Assembly (NCBI RefSeq): GCF_030915385.1
Contig: NZ_CP133268.1
Location: 5,492,001 to 5,556,000, forward strand
Direction of reading: 5' to 3'
From: Neobacillus sp. PS3-12
Lineage (GTDB): Bacteria > Bacillota > Bacilli > Bacillales > Cytobacillaceae
Length of the DNA stretch: 64,000 nucleotides
How positions within the stretch are numbered: the first letter of the stretch is position 1; each line of letters opens with the position of its first letter. Below the pieces are notes generated by a model. That model was given only the letters and a program-made list of their open reading frames with translations, did not search any database and was not told the DNA's origin. Below, one piece after another: positions 9,037 through 17,789 of the stretch. The translations under genes and the position numbers were made by a program.

Positions 9037-9154
9037 AAAATCAACTCACTTCTATTGTTTGTTGTTTATATTTTGCCCTTATCCCAAATATAAACTGTCT
9101 TACATGATTTTATTTTATCATTAAAATAAAATTACGAATAATGATTTTTTGAAT

Positions 9155-9197
9155 TAAAAAGCCCTGCTTTAACAATAGTTAAGCAGGGCTTTTTTTA
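9155..9197. terminator. Bidirectional terminator
   Basis: GCCCTGCTT...AAGCAGGGC hairpin flanked by AAAAA and TTTTTTT. It overlaps the 3' end of the minus-strand nitroreductase gene. Confidence 0.8.
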
Positions 9198-9680
9198 AGG
9201 GAGTTGTTTAAGTTTGTTTTCGATTGGCTCTCTTGGTTTAGGCTCAGGGATTTCATCGGGAATGCCAACTGCTAATGTACCAATAACATCGTAGTCCTCG
9301 GGAACTCCAAGAATTTCACGGTTTTTGTCTGAAATACTGATGGATGACCAAAATGTTCCAATTCCTTCCGCCCATGCTGCCAAATTGAAATTCTGAATAA
9401 AGCATGCTGTTGCAAGAGCATTTTCCTCAGTTTCCACTGCTGTTTTACCATGCTTGGACAACACCACCATCACAAATGGTGCATTTCCAAAGTTTGTTTT
9501 ATGATTTAAATTAACTCTTGTTTCAGGACCAATTGTAAATACTTCCCAGGGCTGTGTCATGCGATGATTGGGAGCCATTGCTGCAGCCTGTAACCATCGC
9601 TTAATTAGAGATGGATCAATGGGATCAGTTTTAAATTTTTTTATGTTTCTGCGCGTTGTGATGACATCTAAAATGTCCAA
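9195..9680 (-). CDS. Nitroreductase-family FMN oxidoreductase
   Basis: A 161-residue protein starting MDILDVITTRRNIKKFK, the standard nitroreductase opening with the FMN-phosphate-binding RR. It also has AAMAPNHRMTQPWEVF and an EGIGTFWSS segment. Shorter than the usual 190-210 residues, like the compact YdjA-type members. NAD(P)H-dependent reduction of nitro or quinone compounds is the family role; the natural substrate is unknown. Confidence 0.85.
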   Translation of the reverse strand: MDILDVITTRRNIKKFKTDPIDPSLIKRWLQAAAMAPNHRMTQPWEVFTIGPETRVNLNHKTNFGNAPFVMVVLSKHGKTAVETEENALATACFIQNFNLAAWAEGIGTFWSSISISDKNREILGVPEDYDVIGTLAVGIPDEIPEPKPREPIENKLKQLP

Positions 9681-9736
9681 TTATTTTATCCTCCTGATGT
9701 TAGAGTGAGTGACAACTTTTTTATAAAAATTTTTGT

Positions 9737-10372
9737 TTAGATATTATTTATACCTTCCTCTCGAAGTATTTCAACGAAATGGGCCAGGATCTTTGCAGTC
9801 AATCCCCAAATAACTCTATTCTCATAAAGATAGAAAAATTCATCCATTTGTTTTTTCTGCCAGCGATACTTTGCTCCTCCAACAATTAAATGAAGCGGAA
9901 AGTTTTTTTGTGGCTCAGGTTTTAGGTCAACGTAAAAAATTTGAGGTTCATTTTCCAAAAAAAACGATAATGGAACTGTAAAGATTTCACCTACCTCAGA
10001 TGGATTTGGATGAATATTTTCAAAATGATCAATAAAACCTGCATATGGATACAAAATCATTCCAAAAGGAGACAACAGAACATCTAACGGGAAAACTCCT
10101 GAGATTTCCCCATTCTCAATACCTAATTCTTCTGTTGTTTCACGAATTGCTGCACTTTTTTCATCTTTGTCATTTAAATCAATTCTACCTCCAGGAAAGC
10201 AGATTTCTCCTGGCTGTCTTCGGAGTTCAAGTGAACGCACTTCAAATAAAACATGTACTTCATCTTCTTTTCGAACAAGAGGCAATAGAATAGCATATTT
10301 TGCAAAATTCTCCTTCCCCAAAATGGAAGGTGTTCTATTTTTCAGTTTGCTTATAACGTTATTCAACTTCAT
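9737..10372 (-). CDS. NUDIX hydrolase, CoA pyrophosphatase-like (YeaB/NudL family)
   Basis: A 211-residue protein. The NUDIX box reads GGRIDLNDKD... followed by RETTEELGI, fitting GX5EX7REUXEEXGU. The preceding LRRQPGEICFPGG is the UPF0035 signature of CoA diphosphatases. Likely hydrolyses CoA or its derivatives to phosphopantetheine and 3',5'-ADP. It lies 37 bases after a polysaccharide deacetylase gene on the same strand, so co-transcription is possible. Confidence 0.88.
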   Translation of the reverse strand: MKLNNVISKLKNRTPSILGKENFAKYAILLPLVRKEDEVHVLFEVRSLELRRQPGEICFPGGRIDLNDKDEKSAAIRETTEELGIENGEISGVFPLDVLLSPFGMILYPYAGFIDHFENIHPNPSEVGEIFTVPLSFFLENEPQIFYVDLKPEPQKNFPLHLIVGGAKYRWQKKQMDEFFYLYENRVIWGLTAKILAHFVEILREEGINNI

Positions 10373-10409
10373 GCTTCCCCCAATTCCCTTCCCTTCTTCT
10401 TCACCTATT

Positions 10410-11138
10410 CTACTCTACAATTCGAGCAAATTCTTCAAGCGTTGTAGAGTAAAAAATATATTGTCTTGGGATAAGATAATTTTTATTTGTTTTCCCGTTC
10501 TCCGTGTGGACCAAAGGGTTATCTGTTAACCCATATTGATAATATTTCTTCGCTTCTTCAAGTGCTCGCTCATTAAACTTACCAAATGGATATGACAGAA
10601 CAAAAACTGGTTTCCCAGTCATTCTTTCTATCTTTTCTTTAGAATCTTTAAATTGGTATTCATAATTGGTTGTCGGTTTTGTCAAATCTGGATGTGTAGC
10701 CGTATGTGATTGTATGGAAAAAATTCCTGAATCAGCTAGAGCTTTTAACTCCACAGTAGTTAACCGATTAGGACGACCAACAAAATCAGAAATAGCAAAG
10801 ATCGTTGCTTTTGGCTGAAAGTTTGGAGTTTTTAATTTTTGAAAAATGGCATACGCTTTCAAATTGTTTTTATAACCATCGTCAAAAGTAATAAAAATAG
10901 GCTTGTTCACTTTTTCCCGTTCCTGCCACTGTTCAAAGGTAAGTAAAGTAAAACCATGCTCCTTTAGATAAGTCATTTGTTTTTCAAAATTCTCAGGTGT
11001 AACATACAATCCTTTTAATCCGTGACCAGTAAACTCATCAATTGAATGATAAAGGAGAATTGAAACTTTTTGCTCTGCAGCTCCATGTGAGGAAACACCA
11101 AAAATTAGGAGTAACAATAACAGGAAAACCTTTTTCAT
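10410..11138 (-). CDS. Secreted polysaccharide deacetylase (NodB domain)
   Basis: About 242 residues starting MKKVFLLLLLLIFGVSSHGAA, a clear signal peptide. The NodB fold shows ILLYHSID, the metal motif TFDDGYKNN and the second motif SHTATHPDLT, then SYPFGKFNE. Likely removes N- or O-acetyl groups from a cell-wall or envelope polysaccharide. ATG at 11138 is chosen as the signal-peptide start, with AAGGGC upstream. Substrate unknown. Confidence 0.88.
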   Translation of the reverse strand: MKKVFLLLLLLIFGVSSHGAAEQKVSILLYHSIDEFTGHGLKGLYVTPENFEKQMTYLKEHGFTLLTFEQWQEREKVNKPIFITFDDGYKNNLKAYAIFQKLKTPNFQPKATIFAISDFVGRPNRLTTVELKALADSGIFSIQSHTATHPDLTKPTTNYEYQFKDSKEKIERMTGKPVFVLSYPFGKFNERALEEAKKYYQYGLTDNPLVHTENGKTNKNYLIPRQYIFYSTTLEEFARIVE

Positions 11139-11412
11139 TAATATCACAGCCCTTAATAGTGATTGAAAGATTTTCCTTTATTGTTCCTTAATCAGTCCAT
11201 TCTCATCCCTTTGTTAAAAGACTTATTCAATTTTTATGATCCAATAATATTATATTTAGTTTCCAACAATTTCATTATTTAAATTGTAACATACTGATTT
11301 ATTGGTTTAAAACAAATAGACTCCAGCCTGTTAAATGAAGACAAGGAAATATCATTTATAAAAAGAATCCTCTTGAACAAAATAAGATCGTAGGTTTGAA
11401 AGGAGGTATAAG

Positions 11413-11547
11413 ATGACTAATAGAAATGATAATCGAGAGCGAATGAATAAATATCCCAACAATAAGAAGCATGAAGCTGAGTTCTCAAGGGAAACAAGTA
11501 TTCGAAGTGAAATAACGAAAAAAGATCTCCAAAATAAAAGTAAGTGA
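11413..11547 (+). CDS. Small hydrophilic 44-residue protein, unknown
   Basis: Excellent AAAGGAGGT ribosome binding site six to seven bases before ATG. The product (MTNRNDNRERMNKYPNNKKH...) is highly charged and Asn-rich, resembling minor spore proteins in composition, but no family is recognised. A terminator-like hairpin follows. Confidence 0.6.
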   Translation: MTNRNDNRERMNKYPNNKKHEAEFSRETSIRSEITKKDLQNKSK

Positions 11548-11554
11548 TCACAAC

Positions 11555-11588
11555 TAAAAAGAGACCGTGTGTGAAACATGGTCTCTAT
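11555..11588. terminator. Terminator shared by the 44-residue gene and the methyltransferase gene
   Basis: AGAGACCGTGT / ACATGGTCTCT hairpin with one wobble pair. The minus strand has TTTTTAG after it. Confidence 0.75.
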
Positions 11589-11595
11589 CTTATTG

Positions 11596-12192
11596 CTAGC
11601 TGTCTCGTTTGATTAATTCAGCAACAACAAAAAGATCTTTAAAGTAGGTTTCCAATTGCAATATTTCCAACCCGTTTTCTTTTAATACTTGGACTGTATT
11701 ACGATTTAAGCAGCATCCATCACATATTTTTTTCCAAAATGGAGTTAACCAATCCTGTAAGTGTGCTAATTTAGAATTCTCCATTCGTACATGTTCAAAA
11801 AGAAGAATCTTTCCCTCTGGTTTACATACTCTTTTCATTTCCTCAATTGCTTTTTCGACATTTGGGATTGTACAAAAAACCAAAGTTCCAACAACTGTAT
11901 CAAAAGTATTGTCCGAAAATGGAAGTTTTTCTGCGCTGGCATGAACAATTTCGATCGGAATCATTGATTTCTGTTTCTTTTGTAATGACCTCTCAATCAT
12001 GTATGCACTTGGTTCAATCGCCGTGACACTTTCTAAAGAGTGATACAAAGGGAAGTTTATCCCAGTTCCTGAACCCAATTCAAGAACTTTTCCGCTGGCT
12101 TTCGATAATAAATTGATTCTTATTTTTTTAAAGCTTCTCTTTTCCAATGGGACCATGAAAGTATCGTACCATGTTGAAAATAACCTGCTCAC
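11596..12192 (-). CDS. Class I SAM-dependent methyltransferase
   Basis: About 198 residues. Motif I is VLELGSGTGINFPLY, followed by VTAIEPS (acidic ribose contact), LPFSDNTFDTVVGTLVF and a C-terminal Cys pair region (KICDGCCLNRNTVQVL) common in UbiE-like/phosphatidylethanolamine-type methyltransferases. The GTG at 12192 is preferred since GGAG lies eight bases upstream; an in-frame TTG at 12207 is the alternative. Substrate not identifiable. Confidence 0.82.
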   Translation of the reverse strand: MSRLFSTWYDTFMVPLEKRSFKKIRINLLSKASGKVLELGSGTGINFPLYHSLESVTAIEPSAYMIERSLQKKQKSMIPIEIVHASAEKLPFSDNTFDTVVGTLVFCTIPNVEKAIEEMKRVCKPEGKILLFEHVRMENSKLAHLQDWLTPFWKKICDGCCLNRNTVQVLKENGLEILQLETYFKDLFVVAELIKRDS

Positions 12193-12282
12193 TTTGTTCA
12201 ACTCCAAAAAATATCTTTATGGTTATGTATTTTTAACTAATTTTCTGTGTTTTTAAATTCAGCAATGATAAAAATCTTTTTA

Positions 12283-12336
12283 AACGAAAAAGATCAAGGG
12301 AAGCACGAAAATGAACGTGTCTTACACTTGATCTTA
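12283..12336 (-). terminator. Terminator after the DUF3501 gene
   Basis: Long hairpin with outer arms AAGATCAAG / CTTGATCTT and an inner CACG/CGTG step. The minus strand continues TTTTTCGTTT. Confidence 0.75.
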
Positions 12337-12364
12337 TCATAATTGGCTTTCTTTTAAATAACGT

Positions 12365-12961
12365 TTATACCCAAAAAGCTAAATCCTTTTGCAGACTTTC
12401 AACTGTTTTTGGTGAAAGCCTTACTTTTTCAGTCAAATTTGGATGGTCTAAACTAATTGTTAAGCTTAAATCTTCAAGAGGACCGTTCAAAAGGATGTTT
12501 TTTGCAGAAGCAGTTAATGGAAATTTCAAATAATGGACACTTGTTGTAAATTCGCGATCATCATGAACTTCTTCAAAGACAGCTTGAATTGGTTCATCGC
12601 CAACAAATAAAGTTAAATGGTGCTCAATGCCTTTTAGCTTCTTTAACAGAACAGCAAGCTTTTCCTGATTATCTAATTCAATGAAAAGGGTTGCGGATAA
12701 CTCATTTTCATCAGGGAGCATCCCAGCGTATATACTAATGTATTCATCCAATTCATTTGGGTCTGTTAAGTCTTCACTATTCACTAATTCCTGAATTTGA
12801 AATAGGACCGTATTTCGATTTTCAAATAATAATGAAACGTTTGGTCCCACTTTAATTCGGCGTTTATTTTTATATGCAATCATTTTTTTGACATATTCAT
12901 CTCGCCCTTGGCGATATGTATTTAATGGAATTAAATCCTGCCTTGTAATAATACCATTCAT
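12365..12961 (-). CDS. DUF3501 family protein, rubrerythrin partner
   Basis: A 198-residue soluble protein. The opening ITRQDLIPLNTYRQGRDEY, the segment GPNVSLLFENRNTVLFQIQE and SVHYLKFPLT are characteristic of DUF3501. Members commonly sit next to rubrerythrin genes, as here (72 bases downstream of rubrerythrin, same strand), suggesting a role with peroxide or iron handling. Start has GGAGG seven bases upstream. Biochemical role is unknown. Confidence 0.8.
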   Translation of the reverse strand: MNGIITRQDLIPLNTYRQGRDEYVKKMIAYKNKRRIKVGPNVSLLFENRNTVLFQIQELVNSEDLTDPNELDEYISIYAGMLPDENELSATLFIELDNQEKLAVLLKKLKGIEHHLTLFVGDEPIQAVFEEVHDDREFTTSVHYLKFPLTASAKNILLNGPLEDLSLTISLDHPNLTEKVRLSPKTVESLQKDLAFWV

Positions 12962-13033
12962 TCGACTTCCTCCTTTTTTTGATTAAAGTAAACGAACCGC
13001 CCCCAAATATAGTTTTAGGGACGGCTTGAAGGA

Positions 13034-13462
13034 TTAGTCTTCTAATGAATCAAGTAATTTTTGGAAACGTTGTGCATGGACGCGCTCTGCTTTAGCCATT
13101 ACTTCCATCCACTCGCCTACTTCAGGGAATCCTTCTTCACGAGCAGTTGCAGCAAAACCAGGGTACATTTCGGTGTACTCATATGTTTCACCAGCGATTG
13201 CAGATGCAAGCATTTCTTTAACACTTCCTACTGGAAGACCAGTAGCGGGATCACCTTCACCATTGTTTCTTAATGTTTCAAAATGGCCAAATGCGTGTTT
13301 TGTTTCGCCGTTTGCAATGTTACGGAAAAGGCTTGCTACTTCCTCTGCTCCTTCGATGTCTGCTTTTTCAGCAAAGAAAAGGTAGCGGCGATTTGCCTGA
13401 GACTCTCCAGCAAATGCAGCTTTTAAGTTTTCTGCAGTTTTTGATCCTGTTAAATTTGCCAT
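13034..13462 (-). CDS. Rubrerythrin (di-iron domain only)
   Basis: A 142-residue ferritin-like four-helix protein. Iron ligands are visible in GESQANRRYLFFAEKA, ANGETKHAFGHFE, ETYEYTEMYPGFA and AERVHAQRF. There is no C-terminal rubredoxin Cys4 domain, so electron delivery must come from another protein. Likely a peroxide-reducing or iron-storage enzyme. Ribosome binding site GGAGG. First gene of a probable operon with DUF3501. No clear PerR box was found upstream. Confidence 0.92.
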   Translation of the reverse strand: MANLTGSKTAENLKAAFAGESQANRRYLFFAEKADIEGAEEVASLFRNIANGETKHAFGHFETLRNNGEGDPATGLPVGSVKEMLASAIAGETYEYTEMYPGFAATAREEGFPEVGEWMEVMAKAERVHAQRFQKLLDSLED

Positions 13463-13774
13463 AATTAAAATGCCTCCAATTCAAAAAGATTTAATGGTCC
13501 ATATGGTTACAACCACCATGCTTTAAATCTGTTACAACGTATCTGGAATGAGTATTTTTACGAGAATTAAATCTACCAAATTGGAATAGATCCTAATCTT
13601 ATGTATGATTTCTAGCAATAAATACTTCTTATTCCAATGTAGTAACTATTATTATTTTATCGTGTGTGATGAATTTGGTCAAAAATGGTGCTCAACACCT
13701 TAATCATAAAACTATTAAAATTCACATAATTGTCACTGTTATCCTTTTTAATTTTGGAAATCTTTCCTTAATCA
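13463..13774. other. Intergenic stretch, no gene found
   Basis: About 310 bases upstream of rubrerythrin and downstream of the carboxypeptidase. AT-rich. I see no reading frame with a ribosome binding site and no recognised regulatory RNA. Confidence 0.5.
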
Positions 13775-14551
13775 TTATCGGTTTACAGGGACAACTCCAT
13801 AATATTCTTCAAGCGAAATACCACGGTCTGTTATTTCTTTTGCAATTGCTTTTCCCACGTAACGAAGATGCCATGGTTCATATTTATAACCGGTTATGGA
13901 TTCTTTACCATTTGGATAGCGGATAATATATCCGTATTCGGCAGCATGTTCTTGAAGCCATTTAGCCTCTTTCGTATAACCAAAACAGTCAGAAGCGGAA
14001 CATCTGCCATCTCCCTCGGTAACGTCTATGGATAAACCCGTTTCATGCTCACTTGTTCCTGGAAGTGCACTGTATGTTCTTGCTTTTTCATATCCATCTC
14101 TTTTAACGTATGAGTTAAACAAAGCTATCTGAGAAATATGTGATCTGTATGCTGAAACAGCTAATAAATGAATACCCTGCTCCTTTGCCCCTAAAAATAG
14201 CTTTTCAATTGCATCAGCTGCTTCCTTGCGCAATTCAGTCCTCTCTGATTCTGCAACGATAAATGGAATTTTTGTATATACAAGATCTTTTGGGATATAG
14301 GAATCTGGGAGCTTGTTTTGTTTATTAACCAAAACCGCAATTGCATTCGGTTTAGCCACAACTTGAATGTCTATATTATTTGAAGTATTTGCTTGGTTTT
14401 TATTTATGGTTGATCTTTCCGACAACGCTATTGCCTTTGGCTTGTGGTTAACGAGATTACTCTCTGTGGGATGTTTGATATCACTGCAGGCTGTCAAAAT
14501 AAAAGTTAGTAAAAGACAAAAAGAAGTAACAGGTAATTTTCTTGACATCAT
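13775..14551 (-). CDS. D-alanyl-D-alanine carboxypeptidase, VanY/M15B family lipoprotein
   Basis: A 258-residue protein with a lipobox-like LTFILTACSD, predicting a lipid-anchored extracytoplasmic enzyme. Zinc motifs of M15B are present: SEHETGLSIDV and EPWHLRYVG, with AVSAYRSHISQ before them. The linker after the signal is Asn/Lys-rich. Likely trims the terminal D-Ala of peptidoglycan stem peptides, as B. subtilis YodJ-type proteins do. Monocistronic. Confidence 0.9.
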   Translation of the reverse strand: MMSRKLPVTSFCLLLTFILTACSDIKHPTESNLVNHKPKAIALSERSTINKNQANTSNNIDIQVVAKPNAIAVLVNKQNKLPDSYIPKDLVYTKIPFIVAESERTELRKEAADAIEKLFLGAKEQGIHLLAVSAYRSHISQIALFNSYVKRDGYEKARTYSALPGTSEHETGLSIDVTEGDGRCSASDCFGYTKEAKWLQEHAAEYGYIIRYPNGKESITGYKYEPWHLRYVGKAIAKEITDRGISLEEYYGVVPVNR

Positions 14552-14749
14552 GATCTTCCTTTATGATTTATTCTAGGTTTGTTGGAAACATTACACTCTT
14601 CTCGTCATTTTAATCCTTTATTTGGCAAAAAACAACATTGTTTTCAGTATTTAAAAATAGAGGTCTATTTTAACATAATTTTATTATGTAAACCTATATT
14701 TAAAGGCAGATCCCTCTCCATTACGGAAAAGGAATTAGAATAGCTATCC

Positions 14750-15349
14750 TTATTTAAACCAGCCTTTTTCCTTTGAATGTGTAATGGCTTCAATCCGGTT
14801 AGAGACTCCCAGTTTATCCATTATGGTTGAAATATAATTACGAACTGTACCAATGGTAATACAAAGCTGGTTAGCAATTTCTTTCGTGTTTTTTCCATTT
14901 GCAACTAAACCAAGAACGTCCATCTCACGCTCGGTTAATGGATTTTCTTCGCTATAAACATCGTCCATTAGCTCTGGGGCAAAAACTCTCCTCCCAGCCA
15001 TCACGCTGCGGATCGAGTTTGCAAGCTCCTCACTGGGGCTATCCTTGAGTAAATAACCACTTACTCCAGCTTTTAAAGCTCGTTGAAAATAACCAGTTCT
15101 GGCAAATGTAGTTAGAATCATGACCTTACAGTTTTTCCCCTTTAATTCCTCTGCAGCTTCAAGACCACTTTTACCAGGCATTTCAATATCCATAATGCAA
15201 ACATCTGGTTGGAATTTCTGGACCAAAGTTAGAACATCTTCCCCATTAGTTGCTTGACCAACTACATCCATATCTTCTTCCAAATTTAGGAGTGAACCCA
15301 GTGCACCCAAAAGCATCCTTTGGTCCTCTGCAATGACAATTCGTATCAT
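14750..15349 (-). CDS. desR: Response regulator DesR (NarL family)
   Basis: A 199-residue protein. The receiver domain has the acidic pair ED (residues 8-9), phospho-acceptor Asp54 in CIMDIEMPG and Lys in LLKDSPSEE. The LuxR-type helix-turn-helix (LTEREMDVLGLVANGKNTKEI) follows. Its start overlaps the desK stop by four bases. Phosphorylated DesR activates the desaturase gene on cold shock in B. subtilis; the neighbouring des gene makes that role very likely. Confidence 0.93.
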   Translation of the reverse strand: MIRIVIAEDQRMLLGALGSLLNLEEDMDVVGQATNGEDVLTLVQKFQPDVCIMDIEMPGKSGLEAAEELKGKNCKVMILTTFARTGYFQRALKAGVSGYLLKDSPSEELANSIRSVMAGRRVFAPELMDDVYSEENPLTEREMDVLGLVANGKNTKEIANQLCITIGTVRNYISTIMDKLGVSNRIEAITHSKEKGWFK

Positions 15350-16485
15350 TTTGTTTCCTCCTCAATACCCAACTTTACTGTATTTGGTACTTTGATATAT
15401 AAACTCGTTCCCTCCGAAGTGATAATTTCTAAACTACCGTTTACAAATTCCAATCTTTCCCTCATGCCCTTTAACCCACTCCCCTTGTTAAGGTCTTCTT
15501 CTTTAATATTTGTTCTCCTCCCGTTATCCTGAACTTTTATAATGGTTTCACTCGGAGTTTGTTCGAAGCTAACACAACATGTAGTGGCACCACTATGTTT
15601 AACCACATTTGTAACTGCTTCTTTTAGGCACATACTGAGGATATTCTCTGTTAAGAGAGAAACGTTATTTAGTGGGAACTCCTGATTACAAATAAAGTCA
15701 ATTTGGGCAGCAGCCAGCAACTGTTTAACCCGTATTAATTCATCCTTTAAACGAATACCACGCATATCAGCAACCATTTTTCTTACTTCATTTAATGCTG
15801 TTCGTGCTGTTTGCTGAACATCTTTTAATTCAGTTTTTGCTTTCTCAGGGTCTTTATAAACTAATTTCCTTGCAAGGTCACTTTTTAATCCGATCAGGGA
15901 TAACTTCTGCCCTAACGTATCATGCAAGTCGCGAGCGATTCTTTGACGTTCCTCTTGTTTTACTAGTTCAGCGATCCTTTTATTTGCATCTTCCAGCTTT
16001 TCTTCAAGTTGGCCTCTTTCTTTACGGAAACGAAGACTGAACGGCAAAAGGATGATACTTATAAAAATAATTAAAACAAAGGGTACTTGTTTAATAAACA
16101 GGGGTTCTCGAAGAATAATTTTATAATTAATGGCCGCTACTGTAATCACTAGATGGAGAAAATAAAGGATAACAAATGTTATTTTCCCTTTTATATTTCC
16201 GATCAAATAGGCTAGGAAAAAAGCAAAATAAACATAACTAAACATAATTGTGGAAACAGCAGAAATACCAATTAGGATTGAAGTCCATAAATAAATCGTC
16301 CACCTTTTTGAAATAAAGGCAAACCGAAAAAAAAGAAAGAATAAAAGGGTTAACACAACTCCTATGATAATGAAGATTGTAGAAGGAGATTGTGAAATAA
16401 AATAAAATGGCAAAATCGCCAAAACAGTCCAAATATAAGGAGAAACTCCTGTCCCCTTCAATAACATCCAATACTTTTTAAACAT
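15346..16485 (-). CDS. desK: Thermosensor histidine kinase DesK
   Basis: A 379-residue kinase with about five N-terminal membrane helices, a linking coiled coil and the HisKA_3 motif RIARDLHDTLGQKLSLIGLK containing the phospho-His near residue 190. This segment is almost identical to B. subtilis DesK. The ATP domain shows KEAVTNVVKHS, DNGRRTN and GSGLKGMRERL. It senses membrane thickness or fluidity and phosphorylates DesR when cold. Confidence 0.94.
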   Translation of the reverse strand: MFKKYWMLLKGTGVSPYIWTVLAILPFYFISQSPSTIFIIIGVVLTLLFFLFFRFAFISKRWTIYLWTSILIGISAVSTIMFSYVYFAFFLAYLIGNIKGKITFVILYFLHLVITVAAINYKIILREPLFIKQVPFVLIIFISIILLPFSLRFRKERGQLEEKLEDANKRIAELVKQEERQRIARDLHDTLGQKLSLIGLKSDLARKLVYKDPEKAKTELKDVQQTARTALNEVRKMVADMRGIRLKDELIRVKQLLAAAQIDFICNQEFPLNNVSLLTENILSMCLKEAVTNVVKHSGATTCCVSFEQTPSETIIKVQDNGRRTNIKEEDLNKGSGLKGMRERLEFVNGSLEIITSEGTSLYIKVPNTVKLGIEEETK

Positions 16486-16539
16486 AATAATTTCCTCTTT
16501 TAATTTAGTTACACAATTACCATTATTTTATCATATTGT

Positions 16540-16586
16540 CCCAAAAAGAATGACTCCCTTTACAAATTGTAATAGAGGAGTCATTA
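16540..16586 (-). terminator. Hairpin between des and desKR
   Basis: AATGACTCC / GGAGTCATT arms, followed on the minus strand by CTTTTTGG. It may end most des transcripts and let some read through into desKR. Confidence 0.6.
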
Positions 16587-16599
16587 ATAACTAGAGTTT

Positions 16600-17625
16600 C
16601 TATTTTAGTTCAGGCTTCATTTTAACTGCAATTGATTTTTTAGGAATTGCCTTGACCTGGTTAAACCCGACAAACTTTTTCATTTCCCCATCCCAAAGGT
16701 GGTAACGTAAACAGCTAATGCTTTCTGAAAGTGTAATAGTTGGTACATTTTGTAATACCTTTGTCTGATTATGTGCACTTTCAAGAGAATAATTTGGAAT
16801 CCTTGGACTTAAATGGTGCACATGATGATATCCAATATTCCCTGTTAGCCATTGTAATAGTTTTGGTAATTTATAAAAAGAACTTCCCTCTACTGCTGCT
16901 TTAACATAATCCCAATCCTTATTTCCTTCAAAATATGAATCCTCAAATGTGTGTTGTACATAAAAAAGCCAGATACCTGCAGATCCAGAAAGCAGAAAAA
17001 TTGGACCCTCTACTAACAAAAATGCTTTCCATCCAATTGCCAAACATAGTAGGCTGGATACCAAAATAATCAATAAATTAGTTAAATAAGTGTTGATTCG
17101 TTCCTTTTTCCTGGCAGCTTTTCGATTAAAACGGTTTTTAAGCAAAAATTGATAAATGGGACCCAGTACAAACATGATGAACGGATTACGATATAATCTG
17201 TAGCCAAGTTTTACCCCAGGAGAGGATGCCCGATATTCTTGTACTGTTAGCATCCAAAGGTCACCAACACCTCGTTTGTCTAGATTACTACTCGTTGCAT
17301 GATGGACAGAATGTTCATGGGCCCATTGTTCATACGGAAACAAGGTCAATACACCCGTAATGGTTCCAATAATTTTATTGGCAAGTCGATTTTTAAAGAA
17401 GGAATGGTGACAGCAATCATGAAAGATAATGAATATACGTACTAAAAAACCTGCTGCAGCCACGCTAAAAATAAATGTAATGATATAAGAAATAGATAAT
17501 GATCGATAGGCAAGAAACCATAACAAAATAAACGGAATAATTGTGTTAATGAGCTGCCAAACACTATCTTTTGTTGTTGATTTTTCATAAATAGCAATTT
17601 GATTTCGTAAATGTTTTAAGGTCAT
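16600..17625 (-). CDS. des: Acyl-lipid fatty acid desaturase Des
   Basis: A 341-residue integral membrane desaturase. The three His boxes are visible: HDCCHH, HEHSVHH and HHVHH, separated by hydrophobic segments. In B. subtilis Des introduces a delta-5 double bond into membrane phospholipid acyl chains during cold adaptation. The gene is upstream of desK-desR in the same order as in B. subtilis, and carries a candidate DesR site upstream (17699-17729). Confidence 0.95.
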   Translation of the reverse strand: MTLKHLRNQIAIYEKSTTKDSVWQLINTIIPFILLWFLAYRSLSISYIITFIFSVAAAGFLVRIFIIFHDCCHHSFFKNRLANKIIGTITGVLTLFPYEQWAHEHSVHHATSSNLDKRGVGDLWMLTVQEYRASSPGVKLGYRLYRNPFIMFVLGPIYQFLLKNRFNRKAARKKERINTYLTNLLIILVSSLLCLAIGWKAFLLVEGPIFLLSGSAGIWLFYVQHTFEDSYFEGNKDWDYVKAAVEGSSFYKLPKLLQWLTGNIGYHHVHHLSPRIPNYSLESAHNQTKVLQNVPTITLSESISCLRYHLWDGEMKKFVGFNQVKAIPKKSIAVKMKPELK

Positions 17626-17698
17626 TTTTATAAATTCCTTTCTTTATAACGTTATTTTGAATTATATAGAACAGGAAACGACCTTGAAAGTAGCAGTT

Positions 17699-17729
17699 AT
17701 CATATATGTTATATGATGAATGTCATATA
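17699..17729 (-). promoter_or_regulatory. Candidate DesR operator upstream of des
   Basis: A perfect palindrome ATCATATA-TGT-TATATGAT (17699-17717) shares its right half with a second dyad TATATGA-N6-TCATATA (17710-17729). This gives three regularly placed half-sites 74-104 bases before the des start, a suitable place for a NarL-type activator. The assignment to DesR is inferred from position only. Confidence 0.5.
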
Positions 17730-17789
17730 ATTCATTTTCTGATTATTAAAAGAACCTTTGAAACGCTGAGTACGACTTCGTTTTACATA

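Noticed and set aside
10167..10529. 120-codon plus-strand frame
   Set aside because: Shadow across the NUDIX and deacetylase genes, which have strong motifs on the minus strand.
13463..13774. PerR box upstream of rubrerythrin
   Set aside because: AT-rich stretches resemble parts of the site but no 15-bp dyad of the right form was found.
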